A stretch of 53,509 bases of DNA from assembly GCA_017445385.1 (NCBI GenBank), contig JAFSUG010000005.1:1-53509 (forward strand), read 5' to 3'. Below the pieces are notes generated by a model. The model saw only the letters and a list, made by a program, of their open reading frames with translations. It was not told the origin of the DNA and did not search any database. Below are positions 47,365 through 53,509 of this stretch, one piece after another. The DNA is from Oscillospiraceae bacterium (GTDB lineage: Bacteria; Bacillota; Clostridia; Oscillospirales; Oscillospiraceae). The translations under genes were made by a program, and so were the position numbers. Numbering within the stretch: position 1 is the first letter of the stretch; the number at the start of each line of letters is the position of its first letter.

Positions 47365-48498
47365 TTACTTCAGGTTGCCCATGTCGTTGACAGTGATAAC
47401 CGTTGCGAAATCAGTCGCAGCAGCGGTGATGTCGTTGTTAACGGTTACTTCACCGGCGTACATTGCAGCAACGAGCGCTGCATAGTCGGCTTCGGTGAAG
47501 GTTTCTGCAAACTGGGTAGTCGACGGAAGCTGCACGTAGTTCTCTTCCGGATTCTCGGAAACGAGGCCGAGGGACTCGATCTTGCCGCCTTCGAATTCGC
47601 CGGCAACAACCTTCGCCAGCATGGTGTTAACGGTGGCTGCCAGGCCCTTCATTGCGGAAGTGACCGTCATGCCTTCGCCGTAAGTGCCGTCGATGATGAA
47701 GGACTGGTCAACGTCAACGCCGATGACCTTGCCGCCAACCTTCGCAGCTGCTTCTGCCGCGGAGGAGTAGATGCCGCCGCCGCAAGCGAACACAACCTCG
47801 GTGCCGTCAGCATACCAGGTATCCATCGCAGCGGTGATATCGGGATCGCCGTAGAACTGGTTGCCGTAAGCATAGTTCACGGTAACGCCTTCCAGACCCA
47901 GCTCTGCCGCAGCAGCGTCGATGCCCTGAACGTAGCCGTAGCCATAGCGGACAACTGCCGGAACTGCCATGCCGCCGAGGAAGCCGAGCTTGGTGTAGCC
48001 GAGCTTCACAGCTGCGTAGCCGGCCATGTAGCCGCACAGCTCTTCCTGGTAAACAGCGCAGTACAGGTTTGCCGGAACGGTGAAGTCTTCGCCGAGGTCG
48101 CCTGCGCCAACGTCAAGCGCGATGAAGGTCACGTCGGGATAAACGTCAACGGTTTCCTTGATCGCATTGCCGAATGCGTAGCCGGGCATTACAACAACGT
48201 TGTAGCCGCCGTCGATCGCGGTTTCGATCATCGCAACGCGGTCAGCGTCGGAGTCGGAAGCGGGCTTGAAGTAGTTGAATTCCAGACCGGCTTCTTCGCA
48301 GTAGCTCTTGCAGGCTTCGTAAGTCGTCTGGTTGAAGGACTGGTCGGTGATATCGCCGTAGTCGGTGATCATCGCAACCTTCACGTCGCTGGCGACGGGC
48401 TCTGCAGGCTCTTCGGTTTCGGGAGCCGTGGTTTCGCCGCAGGCAACGAGCGCAAACACGAGCGTCAGAGCCAGCAGCAATGCAAGCAGTTTTTTCAT
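47365..48498 (-). CDS. bmpA: BmpA-type nucleoside-binding lipoprotein
   Basis: A 377-residue lipoprotein: MKKLLALLLALTLVFALVAC with the lipidated Cys at about residue 20, then a short acidic linker and the BMP domain (KVAMITDYGDITDQSFNQTTYEACK, VVVMPGYAFGNAIKE, GKVIGVDVDQSF). It binds nucleosides outside the membrane for the adjacent Nup-like permeases. The start at 48498 has ggagg seven bases ahead. It has its own promoter at 48541-48569 but may also be read from the deo genes upstream, since no terminator separates cdd from it. Confidence 0.94.
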   Translation of the reverse strand: MKKLLALLLALTLVFALVACGETTAPETEEPAEPVASDVKVAMITDYGDITDQSFNQTTYEACKSYCEEAGLEFNYFKPASDSDADRVAMIETAIDGGYNVVVMPGYAFGNAIKETVDVYPDVTFIALDVGAGDLGEDFTVPANLYCAVYQEELCGYMAGYAAVKLGYTKLGFLGGMAVPAVVRYGYGYVQGIDAAAAELGLEGVTVNYAYGNQFYGDPDITAAMDTWYADGTEVVFACGGGIYSSAAEAAAKVGGKVIGVDVDQSFIIDGTYGEGMTVTSAMKGLAATVNTMLAKVVAGEFEGGKIESLGLVSENPEENYVQLPSTTQFAETFTEADYAALVAAMYAGEVTVNNDITAAATDFATVITVNDMGNLK

Positions 48499-48540
48499 AA
48501 TTGTTTCCTCCAAAGTATAGTTTTGGGTTTCCTACAGGCT

Positions 48541-48569
48541 ATTGTGCCACAGTCAGCAAAAAAAGTCAA
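48541..48569 (-). promoter_or_regulatory. bmpA promoter
   Basis: Minus strand TTGACT (48564-48569), 17 bp, CACAAT (48541-48546). Confidence 0.6.
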
Positions 48570-48604
48570 TCAAGATTGGCATTTTTGGGCAACCTGCATA
48601 AAAA

Positions 48605-49018
48605 TTAACCATTCATATGGGCATCGGCGGTAAACGCATAAGGCAGCAGATCCTTGAGCTGCACCGCCTCAAATTCGCCCTTGCCCGTTCCCATATAAAC
48701 CGGAAACTCCGGCGGGCAGAACTCCGCCATCACCTGGCGGCAAACGCCGCACGGCGGGAAGATACCTTTTATATCGCCGTGGTCGCCGCCGCAGACGGCA
48801 ATCGCTTCAAATTCGCGTTCGCCTTCGCTGACCGCTTTGAAAAACGCGGTGCGCTCCGCGCAGCACGTTGGCGTATGCGCGGCGTTTTCAACGTTGCAGC
48901 CGGTATAGACCTTGCCGGATTTCCCAAGCAGCGCCGCGCCCACAAAGAAGCCGGAATACGGCGCATAGGCGCGCATCATCGCCTGCTCGGCGATCTCAAT
49001 CAATTGCTTGCCGTTCAT
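48605..49018 (-). CDS. cdd: Cytidine deaminase
   Basis: A 137-residue homotetrameric-type Cdd with the zinc-binding and catalytic motifs CCAERTAFF (about residue 52, with catalytic Glu) and PPCGVCRQVM (about 88), plus YAPYSGFFVGAALL and GCNVENAA for substrate. It deaminates cytidine and deoxycytidine to uridine and deoxyuridine, which pdp then cleaves. Its ATG overlaps the deoB stop (ATGA, 49015-49018). Confidence 0.95.
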   Translation of the reverse strand: MNGKQLIEIAEQAMMRAYAPYSGFFVGAALLGKSGKVYTGCNVENAAHTPTCCAERTAFFKAVSEGEREFEAIAVCGGDHGDIKGIFPPCGVCRQVMAEFCPPEFPVYMGTGKGEFEAVQLKDLLPYAFTADAHMNG

Positions 49019-50175
49019 TTTTCAAGCTCCTTTGCAAAGCTTTCGCCGGGGCATTCAAACGGCACGCCGAGCACTTCCGTAACCGTAGCGGCAAGATCGG
49101 CAAAGGTGCTTCTCGTTCCGAGGTTGCTGCCCGCAACGTCGCCGAACGCCAAAATCGGCACGTATTCGCGCGTATGGTCGGTAGACTGATCGGCAGGATC
49201 GCAGCCATGATCGGCTGTAACCAGCACAAGATCGTCCTTGTTCAGTTTTTTGAGGAAGCCGGGCAGCCAAGCGTCAAATTCCGCAAGCGCTTTCGCGTAG
49301 CCGTCAGGATCCTGGCGGTGGCCGTAGAGCATATCGAAGTCAACGAGGTTCACGAAGCAAAGCCCGTTAAAATCGCGCTCGGCAAGCTCCATCGTCACTT
49401 CCAGCCCGTGGGTGTTTCCGTGGGTATAGATCGTTTCGGTCATGCCGCGGCCGGCAAAAATATCATGGATCTTGCCAACGGCAATTACGTCTTTTCCGCT
49501 TTCGAAGATCGCATCGAGCATCGTTTTGCCCGGCGCTTCCAGCGAAAAATCGTGGCGGTTCGTTGTGCGCTTAAAGGGATATTCCCCTTCAAACGGGCGC
49601 GCAATGACGCGGCCTACGCCGTGCTTGCCCTGCAAAATTTTCCGCGCGATGCGGCAGTATTCATACAACTGCTCCGGCGGCACGAGCGATTCGTGCGCCG
49701 CGATCTGGAACACGGAATCCGCCGAGGTATAAACAATCAGATCGCCCGTTTTCAGATGCTCTTCGCCGTAATCGCGGATCACGTCCGTGCCGGAATAGGG
49801 CTTATTGCAAAGCACGCCTCTGCCCGTCTGCTCACGAAACGGGCGCAAAACCTCTTCCGGGAAGCCGTTCGGATAAGTCGGCAGCGCTTTGGGCGATACG
49901 ATGCCCGAAAGTTCCCAATGCCCGATCGTTGTATCCTTGCCCATGGATCGCTCGCGCATTCTGCCGTGCGCGCCTGTGGGATGCTCCGCCTTCGGCAGGA
50001 AATCTACGCCATCGATATTGCCGAGACCTGCCGCAATCATGTTCGGCATATGAAAATAGTTTGATTGGAAGCAGGATTTGAGCGTATTTGCGCCAACGTC
50101 GCCAAAGAGATCCGCATCCGGCTCATAACCGCAGCCAAACGAATCGAGCACGATCACAAATACACGTTTCATCAT
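49015..50175 (-). CDS. deoB: Phosphopentomutase
   Basis: A 386-residue alkaline-phosphatase-superfamily metalloenzyme: VFVIVLDSFGCGYEPDADLFGD with the first metal Asp, GHWELSG, VDFDMLYGHRQD, and VTADHGCDPADQSTDHTREYVPIL with the remaining metal ligands. It interconverts (deoxy)ribose-1- and 5-phosphate, linking phosphorolysis to DeoC. The start overlaps the deoD stop (TAATG); two consecutive ATGs (50175, 50172) are possible. Confidence 0.95.
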   Translation of the reverse strand: MMKRVFVIVLDSFGCGYEPDADLFGDVGANTLKSCFQSNYFHMPNMIAAGLGNIDGVDFLPKAEHPTGAHGRMRERSMGKDTTIGHWELSGIVSPKALPTYPNGFPEEVLRPFREQTGRGVLCNKPYSGTDVIRDYGEEHLKTGDLIVYTSADSVFQIAAHESLVPPEQLYEYCRIARKILQGKHGVGRVIARPFEGEYPFKRTTNRHDFSLEAPGKTMLDAIFESGKDVIAVGKIHDIFAGRGMTETIYTHGNTHGLEVTMELAERDFNGLCFVNLVDFDMLYGHRQDPDGYAKALAEFDAWLPGFLKKLNKDDLVLVTADHGCDPADQSTDHTREYVPILAFGDVAGSNLGTRSTFADLAATVTEVLGVPFECPGESFAKELEK

Positions 50176-50921
50176 TATTTCATCTCCATCTTAACAGCAG
50201 TCTTAAGCGCAAGCTCCATCATCTGCGTAAAGGAGTTCTGCCGCTCCTCGGCGGTGGTGACTTCGCCGGTAAGGATATGGTCGGAAATCGTGCAGATCGC
50301 AAGCGCCTGCTTGCCGTAGCGCGCGGCATTCATATAAAGCGCGGCAGCTTCCATCTCGGTTGCGAGCGCGCCCATCTTCTTCCATGCGTAAACGTTGTCC
50401 AGCTTTTCGGGAACGCCGTCATGGTCGCCATAGAAGCTGTCAGACGATACGATATTGCCCACGTGGAAACGGAGATTCATCTCCTCCGCCGTTTCCGCCG
50501 CAGTGCGCAGCAGCGTGAAATCCGCGATCGGCGCAAACGTGCCGGGCAGATGGAACTGCGACGCCCAGTTTGAATCCGTGCAAGCGCCCTGCCCCAAAAC
50601 AACGTCGCGCACCTTGATGCTTTCCTGCAGCGCGCCGGCGGAGCCCACGCGCAAAATGCGCTCAACGCCGAACACGTTGAACAGCTCGTGCGAATAGATG
50701 CCGATAGACGGCATGCCCATGCCGGACGCCATCACGCTGACGCGAACGCCCTGATACGTGCCGGTATAGCCCTGCACGCCGCGAACGTTATTGACAAGCA
50801 CGGGATTTTCCAAAAAGTTTTCCGCAATAAATTTTGCGCGGAGCGGATCGCCGGGCATCAGAACGGTTTTGCCGAAGTCGCCCGGTTTTGCGTTAATATG
50901 CGGCGTCGGATAATTTGCCAT
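50175..50921 (-). CDS. deoD: Purine-nucleoside phosphorylase, DeoD type
   Basis: A 248-residue protein of the hexameric PNP family: [53 protein letters not shown] and [14 protein letters not shown]. It cleaves purine (deoxy)nucleosides with phosphate. It lies 1 nt after the deoC stop and overlaps deoB. Ribosome site: gagg in the end of deoC. Confidence 0.95.
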   Translation of the reverse strand: MANYPTPHINAKPGDFGKTVLMPGDPLRAKFIAENFLENPVLVNNVRGVQGYTGTYQGVRVSVMASGMGMPSIGIYSHELFNVFGVERILRVGSAGALQESIKVRDVVLGQGACTDSNWASQFHLPGTFAPIADFTLLRTAAETAEEMNLRFHVGNIVSSDSFYGDHDGVPEKLDNVYAWKKMGALATEMEAAALYMNAARYGKQALAICTISDHILTGEVTTAEERQNSFTQMMELALKTAVKMEMK

Positions 50922-50922
50922 A

Positions 50923-51585
50923 TCACTTGCCCTCCTGTTTGATAATCTTCACAACGCGGCTTGTGCCGAGGCGCGATGCGCCGAGGGATATAAACTTTTC
51001 AGCGTCTTCCAGCGAGGAAATGCCGCCGGCCGCCTTGATCTTTACGTTTTTGCCCACGTGCTTTGCAAACAGCTCCACGTCCGCAAACGTAGCGCCGCCG
51101 GTGGAGAAGCCGGTGGAGGTCTTAATATAATCCGCGCCGGATTCGGTGACGATCTCGCAGAGCTTGATCTTTTCCTCGTCCGTCAGCAGGCAGGTTTCGA
51201 TGATGACCTTGAGCACTCTGCCCTGGCAGCCTTCGCGGATCGCCTTGATTTCGGAAAGCAGATCCTTCCAGCGGCAATCCTTGACCCAGCCGATGTTGAT
51301 GACCATATCGATCTCATCCGCGCCGTTGCGCACGGCATCGACCGTTTCGAACATTTTTGTAACGGTGGTGCTGTAGCCGTTCGGGAATCCGATGACCGTG
51401 CAGATCTTCAGCTTGTCCCCAACGTACTGCTTCGCCTGCTTCACGTAGGAAGCGGGAATGCAGACGGAAGCCGTCTGATAGTGGATCGCATCGTCGCAAA
51501 GCGCTTTGATCTGCTCCCACGTTGCGCCCTGCGCAAGGAGCGTATGATCGACCTTCGAAAGAATTTCTTTGTAATCCATAATCAT
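50923..51585 (-). CDS. deoC: Deoxyribose-phosphate aldolase
   Basis: About 220 residues, a class I aldolase TIM barrel. Key regions are [47 protein letters not shown] (Lys of the active site) and [17 protein letters not shown] (Schiff-base Lys). It splits deoxyribose-5-phosphate to glyceraldehyde-3-phosphate and acetaldehyde. ATG 51585 overlaps the tdk stop (ATGA, 51582-51585); the in-frame ATG at 51579 has better spacing from aaaggt, so the exact start is open. Confidence 0.95.
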   Translation of the reverse strand: MIMDYKEILSKVDHTLLAQGATWEQIKALCDDAIHYQTASVCIPASYVKQAKQYVGDKLKICTVIGFPNGYSTTVTKMFETVDAVRNGADEIDMVINIGWVKDCRWKDLLSEIKAIREGCQGRVLKVIIETCLLTDEEKIKLCEIVTESGADYIKTSTGFSTGGATFADVELFAKHVGKNVKIKAAGGISSLEDAEKFISLGASRLGTSRVVKIIKQEGK

Positions 51586-52166
51586 CTTACCTTTCTGTTT
51601 TCATCAATATAGCGTTTCCAGCATTTATGGCACATTGCGATATAACTGTCGTTACCGCCGAGGAAGACCTGCTGACCATGCGTAATCACGTAGCCCTCCG
51701 GGCTGATGCGCGCGTTGACCGTTGCCTTCGCGCCGCAATCGCAGATGGTTTTGATCTCGGTTATGGAGTCCGCAATCTCCATCAGGCGGCGGCTGCCGGG
51801 AAAGAACTTCGTTAAAAAGTCCGTTCGCAGTCCGAAGCACAGCACCGGCATATCGAAATCATCCACGATCCGGCGAAGCTGATCGATCTGCTCCGGCGTG
51901 AGGAACTGGCATTCATCCACGATGATCACGTCAATCCCCTGTTTTTCGCTGAACCGTTCGCCGATGTCTTCCTGCGGCGCGATGATCTCCGCCTCCGCCT
52001 GCAGGCCGATACGCGAACGCACAACAGAAGCGCCGTCGCGGTTGTCCGCCGACGGCTTGAGCAGCCAAACCGTCATGCCGCGCTCTTCGTAATTATACTT
52101 TGTAATCAGCGCTGTCGCCGTTTTGGAAGAGCCCATGGCGCCATACTTAAAATAGAGTTTTGCCAC
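51582..52166 (-). CDS. tdk: Thymidine kinase
   Basis: A 194-residue TK1-type enzyme: [17 protein letters not shown] (P-loop), [18 protein letters not shown] (Walker B and catalytic Glu), and a zinc site from [13 protein letters not shown] and CHKCWKRY. It phosphorylates thymidine and deoxyuridine. The start is a GTG at 52166 with aaaggggggc seven bases ahead; an ATG at 52168 is out of frame. It is first in the deo unit under the promoter at 52190-52218. Confidence 0.95.
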   Translation of the reverse strand: MAKLYFKYGAMGSSKTATALITKYNYEERGMTVWLLKPSADNRDGASVVRSRIGLQAEAEIIAPQEDIGERFSEKQGIDVIIVDECQFLTPEQIDQLRRIVDDFDMPVLCFGLRTDFLTKFFPGSRRLMEIADSITEIKTICDCGAKATVNARISPEGYVITHGQQVFLGGNDSYIAMCHKCWKRYIDENRKVR

Positions 52167-52189
52167 ATAATTGCCCCCCTTTCATAAAA

Positions 52190-52218
52190 ATTATACCAAA
52201 TAATGAGAAGGAATGCAA
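52190..52218 (-). promoter_or_regulatory. Promoter of tdk-deoCDB-cdd
   Basis: Minus strand TTGCAT (52213-52218), 17 bp, TATAAT (52190-52195). It abuts the divergent galE promoter. Confidence 0.7.
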
Positions 52219-52247
52219 TTGACCGATCTTCTAATTGGTGGTATAGT
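52219..52247 (+). promoter_or_regulatory. galE promoter
   Basis: TTGACC (52219-52224), 17 bp, TATAGT (52242-52247). Its -35 lies directly next to the tdk -35, so the two polymerases would compete. Confidence 0.75.
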
Positions 52248-52282
52248 ATTCTGTGTAAAATCTCGATAAGGAGGCTGCTTCC

Positions 52283-53290
52283 ATGAACGTTTTACTCACA
52301 GGCGGCGCCGGCTATATCGGCAGCCATACCGCGGTAACGCTTATAAACGCAGGAATCAACATCGTCATTGCCGATAACTTCTCCAACAGCTCCCCCAAGG
52401 TGCTCGACCGCATTGCCGAGATCACCGGCAAGCGTCCGGAGTTCGTAGAGGTTGACTTTTGCGATAAGGCAGCAACCGATGCGCTCTTTGAAAGCCACAG
52501 TTTCGACGGCGTGATTCACTTTGCCGGGCTGAAAGCCGTCGGCGAATCCTGCCGCCAGCCGATCCGCTACTACCGCAATAACCTTGACTCCACGCTCACG
52601 CTGCTGGAAGCTATGGCGAAGTATAACGTAAAGCGGCTCGTCTTCTCCTCCTCCGCAACGGTCTACGGCGATCAGCCCGCTCCGCTGACGGAATCCACCC
52701 CCACCGGCAACTGCTCCAACCCCTACGGCTGGACGAAATACATGATCGAGCAGATCTTAAAAGGCGCCTGCGATGCAGATCCCGAGCTTTCCGTTGTACT
52801 GCTGCGCTACTTCAACCCCCTCGGCGCGCATGAAAGCGGCAAGATCGGCGAAAACCCGAACGGCATTCCCAATAATCTGATGCCCTATATCTCGCAGGTT
52901 GCGGTTGGCAAGCTGGAAAAGCTCCACATTTTCGGCAACGATTACGACACGCCCGACGGCACCGGCGTGCGCGATTACATCCACGTTGTTGATCTGGCGC
53001 AAGGCCATCTCGACGCGCTGCACTACGCGGAAAAGCGCACCGGCTGCGACGTTTTCAATCTCGGCACCGGCAAGGGCTACAGCGTTTTGGACATGGTGAA
53101 AACCTTCTCGCGCGTGAATGGCGTTGAAGTGCCTTACGTGATCGATCCGCGCCGTCCCGGCGACCTCGCTACGGTTTATGCCGATCCGAAGAAAGCCGAA
53201 ACCGTCCTCGGTTGGACGGCAAAACGGAACTTGGAGGATATGTGCCGCGATTCCTGGAACTGGCAGAGCCACAACCCCCAGGGTTATTGA
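52283..53290 (+). CDS. galE: UDP-glucose 4-epimerase
   Basis: A 335-residue short-chain dehydrogenase-type epimerase. NAD binding is at LLTGGAGYIGSHTAV (about residues 4-18), VIHFAGLKAVGES follows, the catalytic SSSATVYGD leads to YGWTKYMIE (Tyr and Lys, about 150-154), and RYFNPLGAHESGKIGE is also present. It interconverts UDP-glucose and UDP-galactose for surface sugars. The ATG follows aaggagg. It is monocistronic, with a hairpin about 90 bp past the stop. Confidence 0.96.
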   Translation: MNVLLTGGAGYIGSHTAVTLINAGINIVIADNFSNSSPKVLDRIAEITGKRPEFVEVDFCDKAATDALFESHSFDGVIHFAGLKAVGESCRQPIRYYRNNLDSTLTLLEAMAKYNVKRLVFSSSATVYGDQPAPLTESTPTGNCSNPYGWTKYMIEQILKGACDADPELSVVLLRYFNPLGAHESGKIGENPNGIPNNLMPYISQVAVGKLEKLHIFGNDYDTPDGTGVRDYIHVVDLAQGHLDALHYAEKRTGCDVFNLGTGKGYSVLDMVKTFSRVNGVEVPYVIDPRRPGDLATVYADPKKAETVLGWTAKRNLEDMCRDSWNWQSHNPQGY

Positions 53291-53380
53291 TTGATAGAAA
53301 AACTCCTTGGCGCTTGGGCGGCGCAAGTTAGGGATTATGCAGCCGCAAAGCGGATCTTTTCGTGCAACACTGCGTTATCA
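53291..53380. other. Intergenic region with a dispersed repeat
   Basis: No gene is seen. Positions 53314-53334 (core gggcggcgcaagttaggga) match the minus strand of 16279-16299 with one mismatch. Confidence 0.6.
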
Positions 53381-53413
53381 AAAGAGGGAATCCGACAGGA
53401 TTCCCTCTTTCTC
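53381..53413 (+). terminator. Terminator of galE
   Basis: Stem aaagagggaatcc / ggattccctcttt with loop gaca. Nothing recognisable follows to the window end (53414-53509). Confidence 0.88.
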
Positions 53414-53509
53414 TGTCTTGTCTTGCGCAAAAATCTCTCGCTTTGCGGTGCTTCGCAGTTTTGAGCCAGCAATTTTTCGTCATGACAAAGCACAAAGTTG
53501 GGGTAATCC

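Overview
The window reads as chromosome of an anaerobic, endospore-forming Clostridia (Bacillota), probably Oscillospiraceae-like. Support comes from SpoIIID, a SleC-type spore cortex-lytic protein, an S-layer-homology secreted protein, [FeFe]-hydrogenase HydABC, pyruvate:ferredoxin oxidoreductase, a fermentative glutamate dehydrogenase, GGAGG ribosome sites and TTGACA-17-TATAAT promoters. Genus-level placement is inference. There is no rRNA, tRNA, CRISPR array or complete phage.

Left part (1-11.5 kb): palindromic repeats, a HicAB toxin-antitoxin pair, and a small divergent regulator cassette bracketed by two identical terminators. Then come azlCD, a PRPP-binding phosphoribosyltransferase, a SleC-like protein encoded as two ORFs, a divergent hypothetical/ribbon-helix-helix pair, a DUF1846 protein, a divergent GyrB-like topoisomerase subunit without a GyrA partner, and an SLH-anchored secreted protein.

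Middle part (11.6-37.6 kb): a lipoprotein gene with a one-base frameshift, an ABC-2 exporter, two glycosyltransferases and rplJ-rplL with an L10 leader and attenuator. A ZIP transporter, bioY, spoIIID, serC-serA, gdhA and hydCBA follow. Next are a lipoprotein/XRE divergent pair, a REP-associated transposase (RAYT) that carries REP palindromes inside its own ORF and has lost one HUH histidine, a five-gene operon (acyltransferase-comM-thiI-cinA-TIM barrel), and a Nudix hydrolase.

Right part (37.7-53.5 kb): PFOR, then about 10.7 kb on the minus strand devoted to nucleoside salvage. Read in transcription order it is tdk-deoC-deoD-deoB-cdd, bmpA, terminator, nupA-nupB-nupC-like permeases, hairpin, pdp-udk-XRE. 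galE closes the window. Together the genes describe a fermenter that oxidises pyruvate to acetyl-CoA with reduced ferredoxin (PFOR), disposes of electrons as H2 (HydABC), assimilates or ferments glutamate and makes serine, and scavenges nucleosides by import, phosphorolysis and deoxyribose catabolism.

The most unusual items are the SleC-like protein split at about the pro-region/mature boundary, the RAYT with internal REPs and a Pro in its HUH motif, the orphan GyrB paralogue, the insulated 0.6 kb cassette near the left end, and the frameshifted lipoprotein.
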